Made by a program: the position numbers and the translations under genes. 43,124 nt of DNA from a virus. Position 1 is the stretch's first letter. Each line of letters opens with the position of its first letter. Shown here piece by piece: positions 9,267 through 17,127 of the stretch. A model generated the notes under the pieces. That model saw nothing but the letters and a program-made list of their open reading frames with translations, was not told where the DNA came from and ran no database searches. Location: the IMG/VR virus record IMGVR_UViG_3300042691_042807, positions 1 to 43,124 of that record. One strand, 5' to 3'.

Positions 9267-10005
9267 TAAATATCTTTGTTCGTCTTTTTGTTCTTTTTAT
9301 AACGGTGAAATATTTATTAAAGAATATTTAAATGATATGATCAAACAAACACTTTTTGATCAAATTGAATTTATCTTTTTAGATTGCGCATCATCTGAAA
9401 ATATAAAAAAATATATTGAACCATTTATGAATAAATACGATAATATAAAATACCATCATCTGGAAAAAGATCCTGGATTGTATGCAGCATGGAATATAGC
9501 TATTAAATTTTGTTCTTCAGATATTATTGGTAACTGGAATATAGACGATAGAAAAAATACACATAGTTTTGAAATACTATTAAAAGAATTTAATCAAGAT
9601 CCAGAACTTGATCTTAGTTATGGTATTACATATGTATCATTAAAAGCTAATGAAAAATATGAAGAAAATAATTATAATCTTGTTTATCCATGTTTACAGC
9701 ATTCATTAGAAAATCTATTAAATAATAACTCTCCACATTGTATGCCTTTATGGAAAAAGAGTTTGCACGATAGATATGGTTTCTTTAATGAATCTTACAA
9801 ATCAGCGGCTGACGGAGAAATGTGGTTGCGTTGTGCTTTCCAGGGCGCTAAAATGAAAATGGTCAATCATCCAATTGGACTATATTACCACAATCCAAAT
9901 GGTCGATCAACAAATCCTGAAACTTTACAAGAAATGTTGCAAGAAGTTAGGATTAGTAGACAGCCATATATTCAGATACTACAAAAATTAAAGGAAAATA
10001 AATGA
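9259..10005 (+). CDS. GT2 glycosyltransferase (paralogue of upstream domain)
   Basis: 248 residues. It matches the first domain of the preceding protein nearly end to end: CSSFCSFYNGE, FIFLDCASSEN, LEKDPGLYAAWNIAI, GNWNIDDRKN, NSPHCMPLWKK, DGEMWLRCAF and NPNGRSTN all have direct counterparts. NIDD is the likely DxD-type motif. The pair looks like a tandem duplication followed by divergence of acceptor or donor use. The start overlaps the previous stop by 8 bases. Confidence 0.82.
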   Translation: MNNKYLCSSFCSFYNGEIFIKEYLNDMIKQTLFDQIEFIFLDCASSENIKKYIEPFMNKYDNIKYHHLEKDPGLYAAWNIAIKFCSSDIIGNWNIDDRKNTHSFEILLKEFNQDPELDLSYGITYVSLKANEKYEENNYNLVYPCLQHSLENLLNNNSPHCMPLWKKSLHDRYGFFNESYKSAADGEMWLRCAFQGAKMKMVNHPIGLYYHNPNGRSTNPETLQEMLQEVRISRQPYIQILQKLKENK

Positions 10006-10142
10006 TTATTGCTCTTTCATTTGCTATTATATTTGGAATTATACAAGGTATAAATTCATCATATAACTACAATAGAGCAAGACCACAACCAGTACCTCAT
10101 ACTGATAATTTACTAGAATATATATTTAATACTAAATATTAA
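10002..10142 (+). CDS. 46-residue single-span membrane protein
   Basis: ATG 10002 overlaps the preceding stop (ATGA) and the frame runs to TAA 10140-10142. It begins MIIALSFAIIFGIIQGINSS, a hydrophobic helix or signal anchor, followed by a polar, proline-containing tail (RARPQPVPHTDN). AAGGAAA precedes the start. The coupling and codon use like its neighbours suggest it is real. Function unknown. Confidence 0.55.
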   Translation: MIIALSFAIIFGIIQGINSSYNYNRARPQPVPHTDNLLEYIFNTKY

Positions 10143-10152
10143 TAAATAAGAA

Positions 10153-10683
10153 ATGAATAGATTAAAAAATCAAAGAGTATATCTTGCTGGTGCGATGGAC
10201 AGGGTTGCGGATAGAGGAAATGGATGGAGAGACAGTATAACTCCATTTTTAGAAGATCTTGGTACAATAGTATTCAATCCTATTAAAAAACCTTCTGCCA
10301 TAGGGATAGAGGATACTGAGACACACAATCTAAAAAAAGAACTCAAAAAAGAAGAAAAGTATAACGAATTATCTCAATTAATGAAAGTTATACGCTCTGT
10401 TGATTTAAGACTAGTTGATATTAGTGATTTCTTAATTGTTAATCTTGATTTAGATATTCATCCTTGTGGAACATATGAAGAAATTTTTTGGGCAAATCGT
10501 CAAAAAAAACCTATTATAATACATATGGTTCAAGGTAAAGAAAATGCTCCTGATTGGCTATTTGGAACTATTCCTCATGAAATGATTTTCTCATCATGGG
10601 ATGATATAAAGTCTTATCTTGATAAAATTAATTCAATAACAGAAATAGATACCTATAATAGATGGTATTTTTTTAATATATAG
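10153..10683 (+). CDS. nucleoside 2-deoxyribosyltransferase-like protein
   Basis: 176 residues. VYLAGAMDRVADRGNGWR and DFLIVNLDLDIHPCGTYEEIFWANRQKKPI match the phage/bacterial deoxyribosyltransferase-like family, where the GTxEE glutamate is the candidate nucleophile and the N-terminal loop binds the nucleoside. Family members exchange bases on deoxyribonucleosides or hydrolyse dNMPs. It lies two genes before GMP reductase, suggesting purine (deoxy)nucleotide remodelling; the exact substrate is unknown. Confidence 0.72.
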   Translation: MNRLKNQRVYLAGAMDRVADRGNGWRDSITPFLEDLGTIVFNPIKKPSAIGIEDTETHNLKKELKKEEKYNELSQLMKVIRSVDLRLVDISDFLIVNLDLDIHPCGTYEEIFWANRQKKPIIIHMVQGKENAPDWLFGTIPHEMIFSSWDDIKSYLDKINSITEIDTYNRWYFFNI

Positions 10684-10684
10684 T

Positions 10685-10888
10685 ATGGCAAAATATTATG
10701 TAAAATCGGGACAGATCAGATTTATAATAGACTGTACTGATCATATTTGTGCTATTATAGCAGCATTGACTCATTATAAAGGTAAAGGTATAATAACGGG
10801 GCCAAAAATTTGTGTTAGCGAACAAGGATTTGAAGATTTTAGAAAATGGAAATGCTACGATACTGATAAATATCTGAAAGAAATATAA
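10685..10888 (+). CDS. small conserved phage-type protein
   Basis: 67 residues beginning MAKYYVKSGQIRFIIDCTDH, followed by a short helix (AIIAALTHYKGKG). The YYVKSGxxxxIID opening is seen in small phage proteins of unknown role. One base separates it from the previous gene, and one base separates its stop from the GMP reductase start. No catalytic motif is seen. Confidence 0.65.
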   Translation: MAKYYVKSGQIRFIIDCTDHICAIIAALTHYKGKGIITGPKICVSEQGFEDFRKWKCYDTDKYLKEI

Positions 10889-10889
10889 A

Positions 10890-12020
10890 ATGCAAAAAAT
10901 AATTAATGAACTAAAATTAGATTTTGATGATGTTCTTATTCGTCCTAAAAGATCAACATTAAATAGTAGATCAGATGTATGTATTCAAAGAGAATTTAAA
11001 TTTAAATATTCTCCAAGAAAATTATTAACTGTTCCTATCATGGTGGCTAATATGGATACTGTTGGTACATTTAATATGGCTAAAACATTATCAGAATATC
11101 AAGCAATAACTTGCTTGCATAAACACTATAAAATAAATGAATATGTTGCTTTTTATACTGACCCAAGCATCCCTAATAAAGATTTAGTCTTTTATTCAGT
11201 AGGCACTGGACAAAAAGATATAGAAAAATTAATTGATGTATTTAATCAAATTAAAAAATATAATTTTCAAACACCTAATATTTGTTTAGATGTTGCAAAT
11301 GGTTATACAGAACAATTTGTAAAAACATCGTCTCATATTAGAAAACTATTTCCAGACTCTGTTTTAATGGCCGGAAATGTTGTTACTCCAGAAATGACAG
11401 AAGAACTTATTATTCATGGTCAGGTTGATATAGTTAAGGTCGGTATAGGTTCTGGTAGTGTATGTACCACTCGTTTAAAAACAGGCGTTGGATACCCCCA
11501 ATTGAGTGCTGTAATGGAATGTTCTGACGCTGCTCATGGTCTTGGTGGACATATTTGTTCTGACGGAGGTTGTAAAGTAATCGGAGATATTTGTAAAGCA
11601 TTTGGAGGAAATACTGACTTTGTAATGCTTGGAAGTATTTTTGCTGGAACAGATGAGTGCGAAGGAGAATGGGCCTATGAATACTATGTAGACCCAGGAT
11701 CGTCTGCTCCAGGATTTTGGCAACCTATTGATCCAGGAAATGAAGGATCTATAAAAAAGAAAATATCTCTTAAGTATTATGGAATGAGTAGTGAAAAAGC
11801 AATGAATAAACACCATAATGGGGTTGCTAAATATCGTACAGCAGAAGGTAAGTGTGTCACAATTCCATATAAGGGCAAGGCTAAAGAAATTTTACAAGAT
11901 ATTTATGGTGGGATAAGAAGCGCATGCACTTATATTGGTGCAAATAAAATAAAAGATTTTGGCAAAAAAACAACATTTATACAAGTTAACAATACTCACA
12001 ATAAGGTATATGAAAAATGA
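10890..12020 (+). CDS. guaC: GMP reductase
   Basis: 376 residues, slightly longer than E. coli GuaC (about 347). It follows GuaC closely: DDVLIRPKRSTLNSRSDV, ANMDTVGTFNMA, KHYK, CLDVANGYTEQFV, VKVGIGSGSVCTTR with catalytic Cys192, GYPQLSAVMECSDAAHGLGG, and RSACTYIGA. A roughly 30-residue insertion (PGSSAPGFWQPIDPGNEG) precedes YGMSSEKAM. The enzyme converts GMP to IMP with NADPH in the cytoplasm. It is not an IMP dehydrogenase: the CBS domain is absent and the sequence is GuaC-like throughout. For a phage this would move host guanylate toward adenylate. Confidence 0.93.
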   Translation: MQKIINELKLDFDDVLIRPKRSTLNSRSDVCIQREFKFKYSPRKLLTVPIMVANMDTVGTFNMAKTLSEYQAITCLHKHYKINEYVAFYTDPSIPNKDLVFYSVGTGQKDIEKLIDVFNQIKKYNFQTPNICLDVANGYTEQFVKTSSHIRKLFPDSVLMAGNVVTPEMTEELIIHGQVDIVKVGIGSGSVCTTRLKTGVGYPQLSAVMECSDAAHGLGGHICSDGGCKVIGDICKAFGGNTDFVMLGSIFAGTDECEGEWAYEYYVDPGSSAPGFWQPIDPGNEGSIKKKISLKYYGMSSEKAMNKHHNGVAKYRTAEGKCVTIPYKGKAKEILQDIYGGIRSACTYIGANKIKDFGKKTTFIQVNNTHNKVYEK

Positions 12021-13132
12021 ATAATTTAAATATGATGTGTCCAATAGGTGGAACTGGTTATGGTATTACTTCTTTAAATATTTTTAAAGAACTATATAAA
12101 CTTAATAATAAAATTTCATTATTTCCAGTAGGGAATAATCTAAGCTATAACTCTGAAAATGAAAAACCTATATTACAAGAATGTATGGTTAATAGTAGAT
12201 TTTTTGATAACAATGCTCCTATTCTTAAAATATGGCATCAAAATGATCTTGCTATTAGACCAGGAAAAGGTAGATACTATGTTTTTCCATTTTTTGAGCT
12301 TGATACATTATCAGATTTAGAAAAACATCATCTTAAATGCGCAGATGAACTATTTGTTGCATCAGAATGGGGAAAAGAAGTTTTAATTAATAATGGTATA
12401 GATAAAAAGATAACAGTGTCTCCATTAGGGGTCGATCTTGAAATTTTTAAGAAACCATTAAAAATAAAGATAGATAATCCCAATTATGTCTTTATGCATA
12501 TTGGTAAGTGGGAAAAAAGAAAATCCCACGACTTTTTAATTGAAGCTTTTGATAAAGCCTTTAATATTGATGATAATGTAGAATTATGGTTAATGCCATT
12601 TAATCCATTCTTAACTAAAGAACAAGAAGAAGAATGGGTAAAATTAGTGCAGAAAGCTAAATTATCTTCTAAAATTAAAATATTCAATAGAGTAGAAACA
12701 CAACATCATTTAGCAGAATTTATTGACCATTGTGATTGTGGTATCTTTTTATCTCGCGCAGAAGGATGGAATAATGAAATTATTGAAACTATGGCGCTTG
12801 ATAAGCCAATAATAGCAACAAATTATTCAGCCCATACTGAATACTGCACACAAGATAATAGTTATTTAGTAGATATAGATACTTTAGAAAAAGCATTTGA
12901 TAATAAATGGTTCAATGGTGAGGGTAATTGGGCCAAATTAGGGGATCGTCAATTAGAGCAAAGTATTAATCATATGAGATTTGTGTATAACAATAATATT
13001 AAAAGTAACCCTAATGGTTTGGAAACAGCTAAATTATATAGTTGGAAAAATACTTCACAAATTATTTCTTCACAAATTTTTAATAAAGAAACAAACAATG
13101 CCTATTCCAGAAAAAAGAGAAAAAGAAGATAA
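12017..13132 (+). CDS. GT4 (group 1) glycosyltransferase
   Basis: 371 residues. PIGGTGYGITSLNIF is the glycine-rich N-lobe opening, FVASEWGKEVL and VSPLGVDLEIF lead into the C lobe, FMHIGKWEKRKSHDFLIEAF is a GT4 hallmark, and IFLSRAEGWNNEIIETMALDKPIIATNY contains the ExxxxE NDP-sugar motif. A GT-B enzyme acting in the cytoplasm. It starts by ATGA overlap with guaC and its 3' end overlaps the next gene by 35 bases. Confidence 0.88.
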   Translation: MNNLNMMCPIGGTGYGITSLNIFKELYKLNNKISLFPVGNNLSYNSENEKPILQECMVNSRFFDNNAPILKIWHQNDLAIRPGKGRYYVFPFFELDTLSDLEKHHLKCADELFVASEWGKEVLINNGIDKKITVSPLGVDLEIFKKPLKIKIDNPNYVFMHIGKWEKRKSHDFLIEAFDKAFNIDDNVELWLMPFNPFLTKEQEEEWVKLVQKAKLSSKIKIFNRVETQHHLAEFIDHCDCGIFLSRAEGWNNEIIETMALDKPIIATNYSAHTEYCTQDNSYLVDIDTLEKAFDNKWFNGEGNWAKLGDRQLEQSINHMRFVYNNNIKSNPNGLETAKLYSWKNTSQIISSQIFNKETNNAYSRKKRKRR

Positions 13133-13763
13133 GCAAGAATTCGTTGCTCGTTGTATGGGTAGTGAAATAATGAAAAAAGACTATCCAGATAATAAACAAA
13201 GAATAGCCGTGTGCCTAAGTCAAAGTACAAAAACAAAAAGTAATTTTTTTGATCAAGTACTTGATATTTTAGGTTTTTCTTTATCGTATAATGACTGTGA
13301 ATCTTGTGGAGATTCTGAAGAAATTACTTCTTCAAATATAATAATACCAAAAAATACTGATTATTTAGACTATCATGATACTGATACAGAAGAAATAGAT
13401 GCTGAATTAATTATAGCAAAATATGAATACGAAGATCCTGTAACACATGAAGTTTTTTACTTTAATAAAATTGGTAATTATAAAAAAAATAATAGATATT
13501 TAGTATTTCAAGGTAAAGCATCAGAATATCAAAATCGTAAAGTAACCTTGAACAAACCTTTTAGAACACCAAAAGGGCCAAAAAAGTTTAGTGTATATGT
13601 TAAGAATGAGAAAGGTAATATTGTTAAGGTGAACTTTGGTGATCCTAACATGAAAATTAAAAAATATATACCAGAACGCCGTAAAAGTTTTAGAGCAAGA
13701 CATAATTGCGATAATCCTGGCCCAAAATGGAAAGCAAGGTACTGGAGCTGCAAAGCTTGGTAA
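13098..13763 (+). CDS. virion-associated-type protein with RCM/RHNC motifs
   Basis: 221 residues from ATG 13098; in-frame codons upstream (from 12981) would overlap the transferase heavily and encode low-complexity residues. The N-terminus MPIPEKREKED..FVARCMGSE..DYPDNKQRIAVCLSQ is a recurrent motif on phage head/protease-type proteins. The C-terminus has RRKSFRARHNCDNPGP and ARYWSCKAW, a second recurrent phage motif with paired Cys/His. No protease triad is evident. Likely a structural or assembly protein. Confidence 0.65.
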   Translation: MPIPEKREKEDKQEFVARCMGSEIMKKDYPDNKQRIAVCLSQSTKTKSNFFDQVLDILGFSLSYNDCESCGDSEEITSSNIIIPKNTDYLDYHDTDTEEIDAELIIAKYEYEDPVTHEVFYFNKIGNYKKNNRYLVFQGKASEYQNRKVTLNKPFRTPKGPKKFSVYVKNEKGNIVKVNFGDPNMKIKKYIPERRKSFRARHNCDNPGPKWKARYWSCKAW

Positions 13764-13769
13764 ATTAAT

Positions 13770-14108
13770 ATGAATTATCATCAAATACTAAATAGCCTTA
13801 AAGACTCCATTAAAGCAAGTGATCTTGTAATGGATACAGATGGACCAGATTACATAAATAGTCCTTCTGATAACTATGAAAGAATAACTAGATCTGTTTT
13901 TAAAACTGGTGATAAAGTACAAAATATTAATAAATCATGTAAGCACTATGGTAGTGAAGGAATTGTGGAAGGTTTAGAAGAATTACCTGAATATATGGGA
14001 AATGTTGTTTTGTATAGAACAACAAATTCTGGACCAAATTGGAAAAAAGGAGAGGTTCTAAAAAAGACCGAAGTTCAACTTAAAAATCTTAGTTGCGTAC
14101 AAAAATAA
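13770..14108 (+). CDS. KOW/SH3-like small protein
   Basis: 112 residues. A helical N-terminus (MNYHQILNSLKDSIKASD) precedes a beta region: GDKVQNINKSCKHYGSEG, then VVLYRTTNSGPNWKKGEVLKKTE, a pattern resembling KOW/SH3-type proteins in phages. The conserved K-H-Y-G-S-x-G is the turn of the barrel. The N-terminal helix resembles those of its neighbours. Role unknown, perhaps virion-associated by position. Confidence 0.6.
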   Translation: MNYHQILNSLKDSIKASDLVMDTDGPDYINSPSDNYERITRSVFKTGDKVQNINKSCKHYGSEGIVEGLEELPEYMGNVVLYRTTNSGPNWKKGEVLKKTEVQLKNLSCVQK

Positions 14109-14123
14109 GAAAGGCTCATAAAT

Positions 14124-14651
14124 ATGTCAGAAATTAATAAGTTATTAGAGAATCTTGATTCTTCAAAAAGTCAAGAAATAACAAATTATTCATCACAAAA
14201 TGTTATTGAATTACTTAAAAAATCTTTAAATATTCACTGGCAACAAACAACGTCGCTATCTGCACAAGCAATTCATCTAGAGCGTTGGGGCTATAAAAAA
14301 TTATCTGATATTATTAGAAAAGACGCAGAGGAAGAACATCAACATGCTATTATCAATATAAAAAGATTAGAATTTTTTGATGTAGATTATCAGCCACTAG
14401 TTATAGAGCCACCATCTTGGAAAAGACATGATATGGTTGCTTTAATACAATATAATCTTAATTCTGTAAGAGAAGCATCTGCTACTGAAAGAGCCACAAT
14501 AGTTGCGGCAAGAGCAGTTGGAGACGAAATAACAGCAAATATGATGATACCACTACTACAAGGTAGTGAAGATGGTATTGAGCTTTATGAAAGTTTCCTA
14601 AAACTAATTGATCAAATGGGTATTGATGACTTCTTAACTTTACAGGTTTAA
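14124..14651 (+). CDS. ferritin-like (bacterioferritin-type) protein
   Basis: 175 residues with four-helix-bundle features: LERWGYKKLSDIIRKDAEEEHQHA resembles Bfr helices A-B with the ExxH pair, and GDEITANMMIPLLQGSEDGIELYESFLKLIDQMGI resembles helices D-E. By eye, several canonical di-iron ligands are not in register (the Bfr EExH of helix D reads SEDG here), so ferroxidase activity is doubtful. It sits among likely virion genes. AAGG precedes the ATG. Iron storage, DNA protection or a purely structural role are all possible. Confidence 0.72.
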   Translation: MSEINKLLENLDSSKSQEITNYSSQNVIELLKKSLNIHWQQTTSLSAQAIHLERWGYKKLSDIIRKDAEEEHQHAIINIKRLEFFDVDYQPLVIEPPSWKRHDMVALIQYNLNSVREASATERATIVAARAVGDEITANMMIPLLQGSEDGIELYESFLKLIDQMGIDDFLTLQV

Positions 14652-14652
14652 T

Positions 14653-14715
14653 ATGGATAAACTAAATAGTATTTTAAATTCTATACAAGCTGCTATAGAA
14701 TGTCCACTAACTTAA
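14653..14715 (+). CDS. 20-residue open frame resembling neighbouring N-termini
   Basis: ATG 14653 to TAA 14713-14715 encodes MDKLNSILNSIQAAIECPLT, a helix resembling the N-termini of the genes at 13770 (HQILNSLKDSI) and 14735 (YHFILNDISES). It may be a micro-protein or the remnant of a gene that lost its body. There is no clear ribosome-binding site of its own, though its start is only two bases after the previous stop. Confidence 0.3.
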   Translation: MDKLNSILNSIQAAIECPLT

Positions 14716-14734
14716 TATATAAGGTATAACTACA

Positions 14735-15622
14735 ATGGATAGATATCATTTTATTTTAAACGACATCTCAGAATCTGCTCAAAAAACATATAGAGATAAA
14801 AAAAGAAGCGAGCTTAAAGATAGTGACTTTTTATTTCCAGAAACAAGATCATTTCCTATAGTTAGTCCATCTGATGTTCCAGACGCTATAAGTAATTTTG
14901 GCAGAATGAAGAGCGGTATGAGTTATGATAGTTTTCTTAAAAAACTATATAGTATGTGTAAAAGAAAAGGAAAAGAGTTCATAGACGCTTTACCAGAAGC
15001 ATCTAAAGAAAAATTAGGTATTAATAAGAGTAAAAATTGCCAAATGGATAGTGGTCCAGATTTAATCTTATCTGGGGATCCAGAAAAAATTAAATATAAT
15101 GATATGGAAGAAGAAGAAGAAGAAGAAGATCCATTAGATATGGAAATAGAGAAATTAGAAAAAGAAATTGAACTAGAAATTTTAAAACAAAAATTAATAG
15201 AAATTAAAAAGACTAAAGGACAAGATTTTACACAAGTTGAGAATCTTGAAAAAGAAAATATAGAATCTGAAATGATGGAATACAAGAATGATTTTTATCA
15301 AATGAGTGTAGGATCGTTAAAAGCAATTATGACTCATAGTCAAGCGATATTAAATTCACTTGATGATGAAAAAATAAAAGAAAACTTGACCGAAAGCTGG
15401 CTACAAGGTAGAATTGCCATAACTGAAGACTACATGCGTACAATTCATGATTTTGTCATGTTTGTGTCTGATGATGACGATAATTCAAATGCTGGGTCAA
15501 AACCCGGATTATGGGATAATATTCGAAAGAAAAAAGAAAGAATGGGTAAAAAATATAAACCAGCTAAACCTGGAGATAAAGATAGACCAGATCCCGAAGC
15601 ATTTAAAAAGGCTCAAAAATAA
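14735..15622 (+). CDS. putative virion/scaffold protein with GLWDNI motif
   Basis: 295 residues. Residues 30-95 (DFLFPETRSFPIVSPSDVPD..SYDSFLKKLYSMCKRKG) resemble a DUF6582-like segment; residues 125-131 are seven consecutive Glu encoded by a GAA repeat at 15107-15127; a charged coiled coil follows. The C-terminal unit (SWLQGRIAITEDYM, then KPGLWDNIRKKKERMGK and KPGDKDRP) is a recurrent phage motif. The highly charged, helical build fits scaffold or internal head proteins. Function is inferred from context only. Confidence 0.62.
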   Translation: MDRYHFILNDISESAQKTYRDKKRSELKDSDFLFPETRSFPIVSPSDVPDAISNFGRMKSGMSYDSFLKKLYSMCKRKGKEFIDALPEASKEKLGINKSKNCQMDSGPDLILSGDPEKIKYNDMEEEEEEEDPLDMEIEKLEKEIELEILKQKLIEIKKTKGQDFTQVENLEKENIESEMMEYKNDFYQMSVGSLKAIMTHSQAILNSLDDEKIKENLTESWLQGRIAITEDYMRTIHDFVMFVSDDDDNSNAGSKPGLWDNIRKKKERMGKKYKPAKPGDKDRPDPEAFKKAQK

Positions 15623-15685
15623 GCTTTAATACAAAGCTATAATTATAGTTGGAAATAGGACTTAGGACTTTTACAAAGGAAAAAT

Positions 15686-16342
15686 ATGTTTTTACAATTA
15701 AGTGGTATTGGTAATCAGAAAATTACATACAAGGATCATTCTGATATTAAGTTTGAAAATCTCAATACGTATCTATTATTAGCTAAAAAAGCAATATCTA
15801 AATTTGCTAATAGTATATATAGTGGACTATCTACTAAAATGCTGAAAGATGAAGAAGCAATATCAAGTATAGCAAACGCTATAATGATGGCTGACTGGAG
15901 ATGGGACGATAATTACACTAACAGTAAGAATACAAAAAAAACCAAATATTCATATCGTAATCAATGTGCTATTTGGGCTATACAAACTTATGTTACAAAA
16001 AACTATAAACATCAAAATAAAACAAAAAGAAAAGTATATTCTTTAGATTTTGATATCAATAACGACGACTCTGCTTCAATTTATGAAATGGTAGAAAATT
16101 TTAGTTGCGATCCACCAGATTTGCAACTTATAGAAAAAGAAGAAAAAGAGAATTTATCAAATAATATTATGAATCTTTTATCTTCGGATCTATTAACAGA
16201 ACGTCAAAAGGAATATATCAAATTATATTATTTTGAAGATAAAACATTTGAACAAATAGGTAACCAATATGGTATTACTAGAGAAGCTGTTCGTCAAGGT
16301 TTAAACAAAGCAATAGAAACAATCAGACATCTATCAACATAA
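15686..16342 (+). CDS. sigma70-like RNA polymerase sigma factor
   Basis: 218 residues. The C-terminus (LTERQKEYIKLYYFEDKTFEQIGNQYGITREAVRQGLNKAIETIR) is a clear sigma region 4 helix-turn-helix that would contact a -35-type element. The middle (IANAIMMADWRWDD, YSYRNQCAIWAIQTYV) resembles region 2/3. AAAGGAAAAAT precedes the ATG. The 63-base gap before it holds a small hairpin (15622-15638) and an AT-rich stretch containing TATAAT. It probably redirects host RNA polymerase to phage middle or late genes. Confidence 0.85.
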   Translation: MFLQLSGIGNQKITYKDHSDIKFENLNTYLLLAKKAISKFANSIYSGLSTKMLKDEEAISSIANAIMMADWRWDDNYTNSKNTKKTKYSYRNQCAIWAIQTYVTKNYKHQNKTKRKVYSLDFDINNDDSASIYEMVENFSCDPPDLQLIEKEEKENLSNNIMNLLSSDLLTERQKEYIKLYYFEDKTFEQIGNQYGITREAVRQGLNKAIETIRHLST

Positions 16343-16344
16343 TT

Positions 16345-16743
16345 ATGAATAATACAAATCTACTCTATAAAATAGTTGCAAATTTAATCGTACTAAGTGT
16401 CAATATAAACTTAAATAAAAGATATATACTATCTCTTTCTAAAGATGATATTATATTGCCAACAATAAATTTTGATAAAAATAAAATATCAAATACTAAT
16501 CAAATGGTAATAGATTATTTAAAAGAATTAAATGTTAGCAATAATGATCTATTTCTTATTCCTCAGATAATATGTCTTGATTCTATATACATAAAATCTG
16601 ATAATAATACCATAAATCCTGTTTTTGGTTTGCTTGTAGACTATAATAGTAATATAAAAGATTGTTATTGGTATGAGTTTGAATACGGTATACCAAATCA
16701 ATATTCCGATATTATTATTGAGGTAGCGCAAAAATTACAATGA
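16345..16743 (+). CDS. hypothetical protein
   Basis: 132 residues, rich in Asn and Ile, soluble, with no recognisable motif. It starts two bases after the sigma-factor stop and overlaps the next gene by four bases, so it belongs to that operon. Unknown family. Confidence 0.6.
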   Translation: MNNTNLLYKIVANLIVLSVNINLNKRYILSLSKDDIILPTINFDKNKISNTNQMVIDYLKELNVSNNDLFLIPQIICLDSIYIKSDNNTINPVFGLLVDYNSNIKDCYWYEFEYGIPNQYSDIIIEVAQKLQ

Positions 16744-17126
16744 TATTTATCAAAAAAACTTTTACTAAAATAGTAGAGTACTTCAAGTACCACTATGGTC
16801 CTTTACCAGATAAAAATAAAAAAGATGATGAGATAAAAGAAAATAGTATATCTTTTAGAATAGATGAATGGAATAGATTCTATATAAAAATAAAATTAGA
16901 TCTAGATAATAATGCTTCTTGTGAAGAATTTGGTAAAATGTTATTTTTTCTTCAAGATGGTAGATACGAACAAAATATAGTTGATGCTTTTGTTGATATG
17001 GCAACTAAAAGATTGATAAAGACAGATAATGTTCAGAAAGTTATGTCCGGATGGACAGCATTATTAGCACAAAATCTGAATCATCAAACATCTCCATGCA
17101 TTAAGCCCACAGAAGTATTTAAATAA
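16740..17126 (+). CDS. hypothetical protein
   Basis: 128 residues. A basic amphipathic N-terminus (IFIKKTFTKIVEYFKYHYG) leads into ISFRIDEWNRFYIKIKLDLDN, a short strand pair, then helices (EEFGKMLFFLQDGRYEQNI, VDAFVDMATKRL). No enzyme motif. Four-base overlap upstream. The position between sigma factor and protease suggests a virion-assembly role, but this is only context. Confidence 0.6.
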   Translation: MIFIKKTFTKIVEYFKYHYGPLPDKNKKDDEIKENSISFRIDEWNRFYIKIKLDLDNNASCEEFGKMLFFLQDGRYEQNIVDAFVDMATKRLIKTDNVQKVMSGWTALLAQNLNHQTSPCIKPTEVFK

Positions 17127-17127
17127 T

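Noticed and set aside
11475-11816. Antisense open frame inside guaC
   Set aside because: It is the complement of a well-conserved enzyme, has no ribosome-binding site, and its translation has no recognisable features. The other minus-strand frames in the window are rejected for the same reasons.
13521-13784. Two overlapping minus-strand frames opposite the RHNC-motif gene
   Set aside because: Hydrophobic translations arise from the complement of a lysine-rich gene; there is no start signal and every supported gene is on the other strand.
15107-15127. GAA trinucleotide repeat as a phase-variation tract
   Set aside because: Changes in repeat number keep the frame and only alter the length of a poly-glutamate run, so it cannot act as an on/off switch.
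15447-15629. Alternative-frame open stretch at the end of the GLWDNI protein gene
   Set aside because: It lies wholly inside a gene with recognised motifs; no ribosome-binding site and no conserved features.
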